Assembly: GCA_023140195.1 (NCBI GenBank)
Contig: JAGLME010000022.1
Span: 1 to 62,144, forward strand
Length of the DNA: 62,144 bases
Direction: 5' to 3'
DNA from: Thermoplasmata archaeon
GTDB lineage: Archaea > Thermoplasmatota > Thermoplasmata > RBG-16-68-12 > SOIM01
The position numbers and the translations under genes were made by a program. Under the pieces are notes generated by a model. It did not search any database and was not told where the DNA came from. It worked only from the letters and a program-made list of their open reading frames with translations. The stretch's first letter is position 1; the number at the start of each line of letters is the position of its first letter. This document shows positions 19,948-28,937 of this stretch, one piece after another.

Positions 19948-20478
19948 CTAGAAGCCTTCCCAGTGGACCCTTTCGGGCATGAACTCATCGTCTTCATGCG
20001 GAGACCTGTCCTGGGCGGGAAATCCCAATGCGATCATATTGAGCACCCTGATGGTCGAAGGGATTCCTAGGACCTCTCTGATGTAGTCCTCACCTGACTG
20101 CTCTTCATTGTGAGCGGTGTCTCGGATCTGTATCCAGCAACTACCAAGGCCCAGTTCGGTAGCGGTCAACTGTATCATTATTGAAGCAATGCTGCTGTCC
20201 TCGATCCATCTACCGGCGATCTCAGAATCCGAACAAACGACGATAACCAGCGGTGCGCCTGAGGCGAATCTAGAACTCCCATCCCTGGCTTTGGACAGCT
20301 TCTCGATCAACCCTTTGTCGGACACCAGAACGAAATGGCATGGTCTTCGGTTAGAAGAAGATGGAGAGAAGAATGCCGCAGTGAGTATGTCCTGAATTGT
20401 CTCCTTGGGAATATCCTGGTATTCGAACTTTCGAATCGATCTCCTTCTCCGAATCGTTTCAAGAACCGAACTGGTCAT
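19948..20478 (-). CDS. Nitroreductase-family flavoprotein
   Basis: A 176-residue FMN-dependent oxidoreductase of the nitroreductase superfamily. Signatures: 'ETIRRRRSIRKFEYQDIP' (FMN phosphate arginines), 'AAFFSPSSSNRRPCHFVLV', 'DSSIASIMIQLTATELGLGSCWI' and 'LNMIALGFPAQDRSPHE'. The last segment and short length resemble small archaeal members; the physiological substrate is unknown. It converges on the methylase-like gene with a one-base gap and is divergent from the radical SAM gene at 20541. Confidence 0.88.
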   Translation of the reverse strand: MTSSVLETIRRRRSIRKFEYQDIPKETIQDILTAAFFSPSSSNRRPCHFVLVSDKGLIEKLSKARDGSSRFASGAPLVIVVCSDSEIAGRWIEDSSIASIMIQLTATELGLGSCWIQIRDTAHNEEQSGEDYIREVLGIPSTIRVLNMIALGFPAQDRSPHEDDEFMPERVHWEGF

Positions 20479-20540
20479 GTATCCACCTTGTGTGAAAGAC
20501 GACTTCTTATTAATATCGGTTACCCCAATAAAGGAGCAGA

Positions 20541-21296
20541 ATGTACGATCCTATCAAACGAACGAGGTCGCTGGAGAAGATTGCATATCAGGGAAGGGAC
20601 AGGAGGTATTACCGATTCCGCGGAGCCAAATGGTACGGAGGGATAGCGACCGGTGATGTGGCCGTGTGCAACCTGAGGTGCGTTTTCTGCTGGGCCGGGG
20701 ATTCCATCATGGACAGGCCTCAGGATGTGGGGAAGTACCATTCACCTGTGGATGCTTTCTCAAGGCTTGACAAGATCGCCAGTAAGGGGGGCTATTCACA
20801 ACTTCGTTTGAGCGGACAGGAACCGACGATTGGAAGGGAGCATTTGCTCGAGCTCCTGGGGTTGGTGGAGAAGTCGCCCTACAGATTCATTCTTGAGACA
20901 AACGGAATACTCCTCGGTTCCGAGCCGGACTATGCTTCTGCCCTCTCAGGGTTTCGAAAACTGCATGTTAGAGTGTCCTTGAAGGGAACATGTGAAGAGG
21001 AATTCAATTCAATGACCGGTGCAGAGCCAGAGTCGTTCAAGCTTCAGCTTGCAGCGCTGTCGAAACTCAAGGACGCAAAGGTCAGCTGCCATCCAGCGGT
21101 CATGGTTTCCTTCTCAACTAAGGAGAACTTCGCAGCACTTTCTGATAGGTTGGATGAGATAGACAGAAGCCTTTTCCAGCAGTTGGAGATCGAGGAACTG
21201 ATCGCTTACCCACATGTAATGAAGAGACTGGAAACGGCCGGATTCACTACAGGGACATCACACCCTCCGCACGATGTTCCGAACGACCTTGTGTGA
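20541..21296 (+). CDS. Radical SAM protein of unknown function
   Basis: A 251-residue radical SAM enzyme. The [4Fe-4S] motif is 'VAVCNLRCVFCWAGDSI' (CxxxCxxC), preceded by 'FRGAKWYGGIATGD'. Further core strands are 'YSQLRLSGQEPTIGREHL' (the GE-like SAM-amino motif reads SGQEP), 'FILETNGILLG' and 'HVRVSLKGTCEEEF'. It lacks an obvious auxiliary cluster domain. The CxFCW form is shared with wyosine synthase Taw1 at 42 kb, but the rest differs. Start ATG 20541 with TTATTAATA upstream between it and the nitroreductase gene. Confidence 0.85.
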   Translation: MYDPIKRTRSLEKIAYQGRDRRYYRFRGAKWYGGIATGDVAVCNLRCVFCWAGDSIMDRPQDVGKYHSPVDAFSRLDKIASKGGYSQLRLSGQEPTIGREHLLELLGLVEKSPYRFILETNGILLGSEPDYASALSGFRKLHVRVSLKGTCEEEFNSMTGAEPESFKLQLAALSKLKDAKVSCHPAVMVSFSTKENFAALSDRLDEIDRSLFQQLEIEELIAYPHVMKRLETAGFTTGTSHPPHDVPNDLV

Positions 21297-21355
21297 ACCC
21301 CGACAATGCAGCATTCCAAACGGCGTAAACAGAACTTGTTCACTTCAGAGCACGA

Positions 21356-22105
21356 CTATTCAACCAGCTTTCTGGCGAACGTCAAGTATCCGGTGTGTCC
21401 GAGCATCTCGAAGCTTGGTCTGGACCCCCTCTCGCCAACTTCCATTCCCCTCTGGAGGATCTCGATGGACCTTATGTCGATGAAAGGAAGCCTCCTCAAC
21501 TCTCTCACGGCTTTCTCCATTTGATTCACGGTCGGAACGAATATGGCCAGATGACCAGAAGGCTTCAGGGATTCATGCACCTGATCCAAAATATCCCACG
21601 GGTTGGGGATGTCCACGACAACACAATCGAAGTCCTTCTCCCCGATCCCATCAAGGGCGTCCTGGACCTTCACAACCGCCACTCCTTCCACTCCTGCCCT
21701 CTTTATGTTCTTGGTGACCAGCCGGGCGAAATCCTCCCTCTTCTCGTAGCTCACAACCGCACCTTCAGGAGCGACAAAATGGGCCAGGACTATTGTCATT
21801 GCACCAGAACCAGCACCTATCTCCAGTATCCTATCACCTGATTTGACGTCGCAGTTGAAGATGATGGAAGAACTGTCCTTGGGAGTGATTATCTGGGCTT
21901 CCCTTTCTATGGTGTCAACTAGATCCAACACGGACGGCTTCAAGACAATGTACTTCTTACCGGCGATTTCCACCCTCTTCCCTTCCGGGTCCTTGGTAAG
22001 TTTGGAGAAGTCGACCACACCTAGGCCGTGCACTTTCTGTGTACCTTCACCAAAGGGCATGAGCCTCTTCTTTCCTTTCTCATCTACCAGTACAATCCTG
22101 TCCAT
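21356..22105 (-). CDS. trmI: tRNA (adenine-58-N1)-methyltransferase
   Basis: A 249-residue TrmI, which methylates A58 (and in archaea also A57) in the T-loop of tRNA. It has the N-terminal 'DRIVLVDEKGKKRLMPFGEG' barrel, 'ILKPSVLDLVDTIEREAQII', the SAM loop 'ILEIGAGSGAMTIVLAHFV', and 'FDCVVVDIPNPWDILD' (catalytic Asp region). ATG 22105 matches the family start; a TTTTAAAT box lies about 26 nt upstream. Upstream in-frame sequence to 22225 overlaps the end of the subtilase gene and is not coding for this protein. Confidence 0.9.
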   Translation of the reverse strand: MDRIVLVDEKGKKRLMPFGEGTQKVHGLGVVDFSKLTKDPEGKRVEIAGKKYIVLKPSVLDLVDTIEREAQIITPKDSSSIIFNCDVKSGDRILEIGAGSGAMTIVLAHFVAPEGAVVSYEKREDFARLVTKNIKRAGVEGVAVVKVQDALDGIGEKDFDCVVVDIPNPWDILDQVHESLKPSGHLAIFVPTVNQMEKAVRELRRLPFIDIRSIEILQRGMEVGERGSRPSFEMLGHTGYLTFARKLVE

Positions 22106-22128
22106 CCAGGGTTTGGGATGATACTGCG

Positions 22129-22138
22129 ATTTAAAAGG
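22129..22138 (-). promoter_or_regulatory. TATA-like box of trmI
   Basis: CCTTTTAAAT on the minus strand, centred about 28 nt before ATG 22105. It lies between the subtilase stop and trmI and supports both the shorter start and a leaderless trmI transcript. Confidence 0.5.
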
Positions 22139-22167
22139 GTTTCTAAAAATGGAAAGATCGGTGGGTC

Positions 22168-25100
22168 CTAGAACCCACCTGGTACGGGCAATGTTCTTCC
22201 AGATGTGCCTGAAACGTGTACCCAATATCCTTTGCCTGGCTGCAGGTAGATCGGTCCCGGCAAAATCCCCAGGTCCTTAAGGAAATACGGGGGTCTCAGA
22301 CCATCAAAGCCTTCGACCGCATCGATACCAAGAGCCGGGTCGCTCAGCAGGTCGTCAACAGTCATGCCTGTGGAGTTGAGAGATGGATATCCGATTAGGT
22401 TCCAACCGGGTTCCAGCGGGATCTCAGTCACATACGTCAGGTTGCCGGTGATGTGAATACTTGCCGGGACATTGGTGATGTGTATCCATATGCCCATGGT
22501 CTTGTCCACGTCCGTCAGTGAGTTGGCAGGCTTCACGGCATTCCAAGAAGGCCACTTGCCCGCAACGGCGTCGTACACTCTCAGCTCGTCATACATTCCA
22601 GCTATGTCCTGGAAGACCGAACTGAACGTCGTATTGGATACCGTCAAGGGTATGGATATCAACTGCCAACCCGTGGCCGTGAAGTTGATCCAGAACTCCC
22701 TGTACACCGGTTTCTTGCCGATGGTGGTAACGTCCACGCAATCTCCGATTCCCCAGTTGTTGAACTTGTCCTGTCCTCTGGCGCAGAGCCTGTGAGTCTC
22801 ACCGCCGTCCCAGCCGGTCGGCGTGTAGGTTGCCATTCCGGTCTCGGTGGGTGAGTCCGTCCCTATGATCATGGGCAGAGCGCCGGTCCAGTCAATGAGC
22901 CTTGGATCGACGACCGACAGCGGAACCTCTATCCACTCAGCGTATGAGATGTTGCTCATACCGGTGGATGTGTCCGTCATGGTCGCGAAGAGCTGCACGT
23001 CCTTGCCCTCGACAGATATGTCGAATGGATTGGGCACTGCGACGATAGGATCGGTCACGGGTCCGATCGTGTCGGGATCGGACTCCCAGCCCTTGTGGTA
23101 GACCAACAGGTAGACATCGTAGTTCACGTCAGACTCGGTACCCTTGCTGGCGTGGTAGACCTCGTACACGTTGTGACGGGTCGAGTTCACCGTTAAGGTA
23201 TCGGACATCTGGTGACCCTTGGCGTACGGGTTTGCTGTGAGTGTCGAGTATTCTTGGACTGTCTCGAACGCATCGGTCGTCGCCACGGTCATCAGGTTGC
23301 CCACGCCGAACGAGTTGGCGTTCTCGATGTACGTTATCCAGGTATAGCCATCGTTCGTCTTGACCATCTGGGTTATCGGCCTTCGATCGTAGTTGGAGTT
23401 GGAGACCGACAGGCCCATGGGTCCGTAGGGTCCGATAAGGTTGGGGCTGATGCCCGAGAGTTCGGTACGGTTCCTGCCGAACGGTGGGTTGATCGAGTCG
23501 TAGTTGCCGTCGAGATGAGCTGCCCACAAGGTAAGGTCGACAGCCCCCTGATCATTGGTGAACATTACGTTCATTCTGTTCTTTCCACCGACAAAGTCGC
23601 CTTCACAGCCCGGCCACTGAATATTCGTGTTCTCGGTATTGTACAGCAGCGACACGTCATCGCTGGTAATGACGGGTGTGCTGTCGCCCTGCCAGGCGCC
23701 ATCGTACACTCTGACCATCAAATCTCTGTCATTTCCAGCTGGTGACCTGTAATAGAAGAAGACCCATAGTACGTCCCTGGAGTCCATGCATGCGTTCGGG
23801 AAGAAATAGAAGTTCGCGTCGTTAGGACTGATCCTCTTGCAATCAGGGTCCGCGCCTGACGACGTGACATCACATACCGGGAAGGTCTCCCCACCGTTGT
23901 GCGAGATGACTACCCACGTCTGAACCCACCTCGGATTGTTGGAGCTCGCACTGAGGTAGTCCAAGTGCTCGAAGACCCAGATGACCTCGCCCTCGGCAGA
24001 TGAATCGTTCCTCCAAATGGGTATATTCACTCTCGCCTCGTTCATGCCGCCGCGTCCAGCATTCCTCTCGATGATCGTCTTGTTCCACTGAGTGTACGGG
24101 AAATCAGAATAGTACAGGACACCGTATGAATCGAGGTCCGGGTTCACCGCATCGGGGTCGTCACCGGTCCAGCTCAGGATTATCCTGTTCTGATATATTC
24201 CCTGGGGAATGTGGAGCCACCTCAAATCGTTGGGACCATCGTTCCAGTCGGAGACCTCCACGAAATTGAATGGCAGCACTGGCATACCCTCACCGTCAAG
24301 GGTGGTGTAGGCAACCCAAACGTTCACTCCTCCGAACCGATCGTCCGGTGCAACCGCCGTGGTCTTCCTGTAGGCGATGAACAGCCAATCCGTGGATCCA
24401 TCGTTGAAGGTGAGCACGGACGGGTCAAGTTCATCTATCGTTGCATTTGTCAACTGGAAGGGTGTCACGACCAGATCGCACTTGATTGACAGCTCTATCT
24501 CTATCTGATCGGTGACAGCCGTGTTGCCAAGTGATGTACCCTTGATCGCCAGGTCATGAACACCGCACATCACACCGCCAGCGACGGATATGATGGTGTA
24601 GCTGCTGATGGTCTCCTGGGACTTGATTCCAAGGAAGACGGTGTTCTCGAAGTTGATGCTGATTCCCGGAATGGTTGTTGAGCTCATGAACACGTTGTCC
24701 ACACTGGTTCCGAAGTTGGTCACACTGAACGGGAAGAACACGTCTCCGTTCTGCGTGGCCTCCATGGACAATGCAGCTTCGGTATCAAGGTCGACCTTGA
24801 ACTCCTGCTGAGGGCCGAAGTCGGCTCCGACAACAATCGCCAAGGGTGCTGGTGTCATGATGCTCACACCGATGACCTCCACGAACCAATTTCCCACTTC
24901 AGGGAATTCGACTTCCACCTGTTCAACGTTGTTCACATCGTCCCATCCGTCAAGATTCTTGTCCCAAAGGAGATTCGCATCGGTGGGTGACGGGTTGGGT
25001 ATTGACCAGCCATCGAACTGCCCAACAGTTCCATATATGTTTCCCCAGTATACGTCACCACTTGGGGACGTCACCCTCAGGTTGAGATCTCTGTTCAACC

Positions 25101-27222
25101 ACTTTAGCGGGACGTCGACCCAGACAAGTGTCGCCTTGAATGGGACATCGTCGGACTTGACATATGTGCTGAACGAGGGGGTCCATTGACCGGCTGTGGC
25201 CATGGTTGTCTCTTCATACCTATTCGATCTCGGGACCTGGGGGAACAGCGACTGCTGCAGGTTGATACGTCCCCATCCCTGATCGTAGCCTGGATAGTCG
25301 TACAGGGCCTCATCCATTCTCACCGCGCCGTTGATCATGAGCGCCTTGACGAGCTGTGAGTTTATAGCGAACGGATCGCTGATACCCCCGATCTCTCTCA
25401 AGTACTCCCTGACCAGCGCACCAAGACCGGCCGCGTGTGGGGATGCGGCTGATGTGCCACCCATGTATCTGTAGTCGCAGATGCCGTCTCCGTCAAGTGC
25501 GGCGGGGTTGTTGTAGTTATACACATCGACCGTCATGATGCAGCTCGGTTGGGGATTGCCTATTCCAGTAGCCTCATTGTGAAGCCACTCGCCGTACCCA
25601 AACGGGGCCACTCCGGCCGTTCCAACTGCCAAGAGGTCTGGCTTCAATCTGCCCAGGCTCTGGAATTCTCCACCTCTGCTGCTGAAGTCTGCAATGAGGT
25701 TGGGATTGTCAGCCTCGAACCAATCGGGTCTGAAGTTCAGGGACGCGCCGATAGCCAAGCCGTTCTTACCCTGTGCGTTGCTACTGAGTGTGTTTGGATC
25801 AGGGCCCTCATTCGAGGCCGCGAAGAATATCAACCTGTCGTTGTTATTGTTGATTCTCAAATCCACTTGGTTGGAATCGCCGCCATAGTCCGCAGGCTGG
25901 CTTCCGTAGCTGTTGGTGTTGATGTGAGCGCCATCGGTGTACTGGAAGTCCCAGTAAAGCGGACTCGCCGCAAGTCCGCCTCCGAAGGCCTGAATGCCGT
26001 CGAACGACAGCTTAGCTTCCGGAGCCATTCCTGGGCCCTCAGATTTACTCCAGTCCGCGTCGGTCGTCGGCTCACCCAGGAAGTCCTCCCATGCATACCC
26101 ATTACCCAAAGCGTCACCCGCAACATGCGTTCCGTGAGCGGTTCCGGAGAGCCATCCGTCGGGGCAGGAATTACCCCCCATCTGATCAACCATTCGGATG
26201 ACCCTGTCGCCAGCAGGTCCAAGGAAGAAGTCTGGATGACCTTCGTTAGGATTGCATTTATCGAAACCAGAGTCCTGGATGCCGATGACCTCATAAATGT
26301 CATCAGCTGTGTAATCTATACCGTCAGGTCCGGGAGATCTGCCTGTCAAAGTTGTCGGCAGTCCGCTTCTCTCGGAATACCAGGCGTCGTACGCCTTGTG
26401 AATCTTGGCAACAACGATGCCCTGAGCCTCGGGCCTGTAATCCGGGAACACCTGCATTACCTCGGGCATGGACACGACCCATGGCAGCAATTCAGCGTCA
26501 ACGAAGGCTATGATGGTCCCTGTTGGATATGACATCAGGACGCTGGCACCCCATTCCACAAGTCTCTCGGATACCGCGGCCCTCTGACTGTCCTCGAAGG
26601 TCATGATGGCCACTCGGACACCGCCCTCGCTGTTGAGCAGCTCGCCGGATATCTTGTACCAGGGTTTGTAATCGCCCACCCAGTTGACGAATGAGAGATC
26701 CTCGACCTGTGACTTGACACTCGGCGACATCTTCACGACAGCCGAGAAGGCATGCATTGCCTTTCCGATCTTGCCGCCCAGGTTCTCCACGGCCGTCGCC
26801 CATTCAGACTTGTAGGGACCCATGAACTGAACTACGTATGTTCCCTGATGTGTGTCGAACCCGTCCATCACAGATGGAGCGGACGGAATCCCCTCCGATG
26901 TATCGAAGCTCACGTCAGAAGGATACATGTCCAGAAGGCGCAGGTTCTTGAACTTCACAGCGTCCAGACCGAGCCTTGTCAGGCCAAGAGCCTGAGATTC
27001 GGTCGCCCGCACCAGGTAGTTGCCGTTGTTGTAGTCAACCAGGACCTTGGTCCTTGTCGTTCTGAGTACTTCCGGGGAAGTATCATCATCTATGCTCACC
27101 ATATATACGCCACTCTCATCGGCCGCAACGGCTGTGAATGCCAAAACCGTTGACCAGACCATCAAGAGAGCTATTCCCACGACTGAAAACGTCTTCAATG
27201 CTTTCGCTCTAGCAAGGCTCAT
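22168..27222 (-). CDS. Secreted subtilisin-like serine protease (S8), intact triad
   Basis: A 1684-residue exported protease. Residues ~8-33 are the signal peptide; ~35-290 look like an inhibitory propeptide region. The S8 domain is complete: Asp317 in 'IGIQDSGFD', His363 in 'TAHGTHVAGDALG', the oxyanion Asn471 in 'FFAASNEGPD' and Ser591 in 'MGGTSAASPHAAG'. A jelly-roll P-domain-like stretch follows (~650-800: 'PFKATLVWVDVPLKWLNRDL'), then a long extracellular beta-rich region and a C-terminal ~200-residue part with 'EPGWNLIGYPS' and 'YLQPGKGYWVHVSG' motifs seen in archaeal surface proteins. No membrane anchor is visible. ATG 27222 follows GGAGGAGG; a TTATAAATATGG box lies near 27309-27320, giving a leader of some 65 nt. 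Confidence 0.9.
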   Translation of the reverse strand: MSLARAKALKTFSVVGIALLMVWSTVLAFTAVAADESGVYMVSIDDDTSPEVLRTTRTKVLVDYNNGNYLVRATESQALGLTRLGLDAVKFKNLRLLDMYPSDVSFDTSEGIPSAPSVMDGFDTHQGTYVVQFMGPYKSEWATAVENLGGKIGKAMHAFSAVVKMSPSVKSQVEDLSFVNWVGDYKPWYKISGELLNSEGGVRVAIMTFEDSQRAAVSERLVEWGASVLMSYPTGTIIAFVDAELLPWVVSMPEVMQVFPDYRPEAQGIVVAKIHKAYDAWYSERSGLPTTLTGRSPGPDGIDYTADDIYEVIGIQDSGFDKCNPNEGHPDFFLGPAGDRVIRMVDQMGGNSCPDGWLSGTAHGTHVAGDALGNGYAWEDFLGEPTTDADWSKSEGPGMAPEAKLSFDGIQAFGGGLAASPLYWDFQYTDGAHINTNSYGSQPADYGGDSNQVDLRINNNNDRLIFFAASNEGPDPNTLSSNAQGKNGLAIGASLNFRPDWFEADNPNLIADFSSRGGEFQSLGRLKPDLLAVGTAGVAPFGYGEWLHNEATGIGNPQPSCIMTVDVYNYNNPAALDGDGICDYRYMGGTSAASPHAAGLGALVREYLREIGGISDPFAINSQLVKALMINGAVRMDEALYDYPGYDQGWGRINLQQSLFPQVPRSNRYEETTMATAGQWTPSFSTYVKSDDVPFKATLVWVDVPLKWLNRDLNLRVTSPSGDVYWGNIYGTVGQFDGWSIPNPSPTDANLLWDKNLDGWDDVNNVEQVEVEFPEVGNWFVEVIGVSIMTPAPLAIVVGADFGPQQEFKVDLDTEAALSMEATQNGDVFFPFSVTNFGTSVDNVFMSSTTIPGISINFENTVFLGIKSQETISSYTIISVAGGVMCGVHDLAIKGTSLGNTAVTDQIEIELSIKCDLVVTPFQLTNATIDELDPSVLTFNDGSTDWLFIAYRKTTAVAPDDRFGGVNVWVAYTTLDGEGMPVLPFNFVEVSDWNDGPNDLRWLHIPQGIYQNRIILSWTGDDPDAVNPDLDSYGVLYYSDFPYTQWNKTIIERNAGRGGMNEARVNIPIWRNDSSAEGEVIWVFEHLDYLSASSNNPRWVQTWVVISHNGGETFPVCDVTSSGADPDCKRISPNDANFYFFPNACMDSRDVLWVFFYYRSPAGNDRDLMVRVYDGAWQGDSTPVITSDDVSLLYNTENTNIQWPGCEGDFVGGKNRMNVMFTNDQGAVDLTLWAAHLDGNYDSINPPFGRNRTELSGISPNLIGPYGPMGLSVSNSNYDRRPITQMVKTNDGYTWITYIENANSFGVGNLMTVATTDAFETVQEYSTLTANPYAKGHQMSDTLTVNSTRHNVYEVYHASKGTESDVNYDVYLLVYHKGWESDPDTIGPVTDPIVAVPNPFDISVEGKDVQLFATMTDTSTGMSNISYAEWIEVPLSVVDPRLIDWTGALPMIIGTDSPTETGMATYTPTGWDGGETHRLCARGQDKFNNWGIGDCVDVTTIGKKPVYREFWINFTATGWQLISIPLTVSNTTFSSVFQDIAGMYDELRVYDAVAGKWPSWNAVKPANSLTDVDKTMGIWIHITNVPASIHITGNLTYVTEIPLEPGWNLIGYPSLNSTGMTVDDLLSDPALGIDAVEGFDGLRPPYFLKDLGILPGPIYLQPGKGYWVHVSGTSGRTLPVPGGF

Positions 27223-27369
27223 ATGGATGCCTCCTCCATATTAAACAGTCACAAACTTTCATTGGTGCCTGCCCACTGCCACCATTTCTGTAAAAACCTA
27301 TGTAACTTTCCATATTTATAACTTATCACAATAGTTTCAACTGGCGAGAAAAACGTCGCCTCTGGAGGC

Positions 27370-28782
27370 TCAGATGGGCCACTCCATTTGTTCTGATGTG
27401 ATCTTCTTTCCTGCAAGGTCATAGGCGTCCACATAGGCCTTTACGTTCCCACTTGAAATGGACAGTTCTGCCTTCCAAACGTTCCCTCCCTCATGCGTCA
27501 TCGCCACAGATTCCCAAATCCCCCCGTTGACCTGGTAGAATACGGTGGCGTTGTCCATGGGTATCGAGTTCTCGATATTGACCGTGAGGATCGGGGCGGT
27601 GTTCACGCTGTCGTCTCTGACAAAGCCGAGAACGTTCGGCTGGCTGAAGTAAGCATGGTTGAGCAGGGCGAAGCCCCTTCCTGAAGCGGATATGCCGTCG
27701 ATGGTCCCCGATATGGATACGGACCCTTCCCAGTGATACTTCTCCATTTGATCTGCCACAGAAGTATGGAAAGTGATGTCAGTGCTAGCCGAAGAGTAAG
27801 AGAACCTCCATTCCGAGGGAAAGCAACGAATGGTGGATGGTTGGAAGCGTGGATCGATCCAGTATCTCAGGTACTCCAACTCGTAGTCCCCCGGCCCCAG
27901 TTCAATGACCTTGCCATCCGGCTTGGAGTAATACACAAGCTCCTTGATTATCTGCTCGTTCTGGGGATCGAAGTACCTCATCAGGAACAGCTCGCTCGCA
28001 GTGCTCAGGTGAAGCCGGAGCTCTTCCATGCCGTGAAATGATGTTGCGCCCCATTCGTGCTCATACCATGCATCCCCCGTGACCGAATGAGCTTCCCCTA
28101 AGTACCTGAATGTCCCGGTGACACTCAAACGGGTTATCATGTACCCCTTGATGGTACCCATAGCATTGCCATCACTGTCGGAGAGGAGGATGGTCCCCTT
28201 ATCGCCGAGGAGCAAGTGATCCTTCACGGCGGTCATCACCAGGTCGAAGTAATATATCTCGTCGACACCGTCCGTTGCCTGTCCTTCGTAGGTGTACTGG
28301 TAAGGCACGGCATAATCGCCTGTCCAAGTGTCCGTTCCGAAAGATGAATCGAAGGTGAGGTTCAGCTTCTCGTAGCCGATCCCCAAAGAACCCTCGCGGA
28401 TATGAAGGAAGAACTCTTCGCCAGAAACGTTCCCCTCATCGGTGATGGTCACGACCCTCTCCTGAGGGCCCGTCTCATGCAGATAGTAATCAAGGTTGAT
28501 CGAGAACCTGTTCCCGAACTGGTTCATGAGAGAAAGGTCCAACTTCCAGAACTCCTCGCTGTCGTTGTGCTGACCTTCGTCCTTGGGCAGTGTGATCTCG
28601 AACGGTGGAGGCGGAGGAGGTCCATTACTGGAATCAGGATTTGAGAATATGATCGCAAATGACACGATCACCATGACCGCGGCGGTTATGACCGCAAAAA
28701 GTACCTTGAAACCTCTGGTGTCTCGATCTTGTTTCTTCGGAGGCAACTTGACCTCTTTTCTCCCCTTCCTCTTGTATGCCAT
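27370..28782 (-). CDS. Membrane-anchored CrtC/AttH lipocalin-like protein
   Basis: A 470-residue protein with a basic N-terminus, one membrane helix (~27-48) and an external domain. The external part resembles the AttH/CrtC (carotenoid 1,2-hydratase-like) double-lipocalin fold: 'VTGDAWYEHEWGATSFHGME' and the late 'SASGRGFALLNHAYFS' segment. It is usually a secreted or periplasmic binding or hydratase fold; the substrate here is unknown. The last ~75 residues form an Ig-like strand set ('VFYQVNGGIWESVAMTHEGG'). A TATA-like CTTATATAG lies about 33 nt before ATG 28782. The gene is divergent from the giant subtilase homologue and follows the same orientation as the protease at 22168. Confidence 0.65.
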   Translation of the reverse strand: MAYKRKGRKEVKLPPKKQDRDTRGFKVLFAVITAAVMVIVSFAIIFSNPDSSNGPPPPPPFEITLPKDEGQHNDSEEFWKLDLSLMNQFGNRFSINLDYYLHETGPQERVVTITDEGNVSGEEFFLHIREGSLGIGYEKLNLTFDSSFGTDTWTGDYAVPYQYTYEGQATDGVDEIYYFDLVMTAVKDHLLLGDKGTILLSDSDGNAMGTIKGYMITRLSVTGTFRYLGEAHSVTGDAWYEHEWGATSFHGMEELRLHLSTASELFLMRYFDPQNEQIIKELVYYSKPDGKVIELGPGDYELEYLRYWIDPRFQPSTIRCFPSEWRFSYSSASTDITFHTSVADQMEKYHWEGSVSISGTIDGISASGRGFALLNHAYFSQPNVLGFVRDDSVNTAPILTVNIENSIPMDNATVFYQVNGGIWESVAMTHEGGNVWKAELSISSGNVKAYVDAYDLAGKKITSEQMEWPI

Positions 28783-28937
28783 CGTTCACACGTTAGACCA
28801 TTTTATGCAACTGTTCCTATATAAGTATTTGCGATGTTCAGTCATTAGGATTTCCAGGCTAAATGGCTTACGACAAAATATAAATAAATCGCCCAACATG
28901 TCTTCAATTGTACTGAATATTGGCTAGAGGGAACTCT

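Noticed and set aside
20541..21296. The radical SAM protein as a second wyosine synthase
   Set aside because: It shares only the CxFCW motif with Taw1 and lacks the N-terminal cysteines and C-terminal motifs of the TYW1 family.
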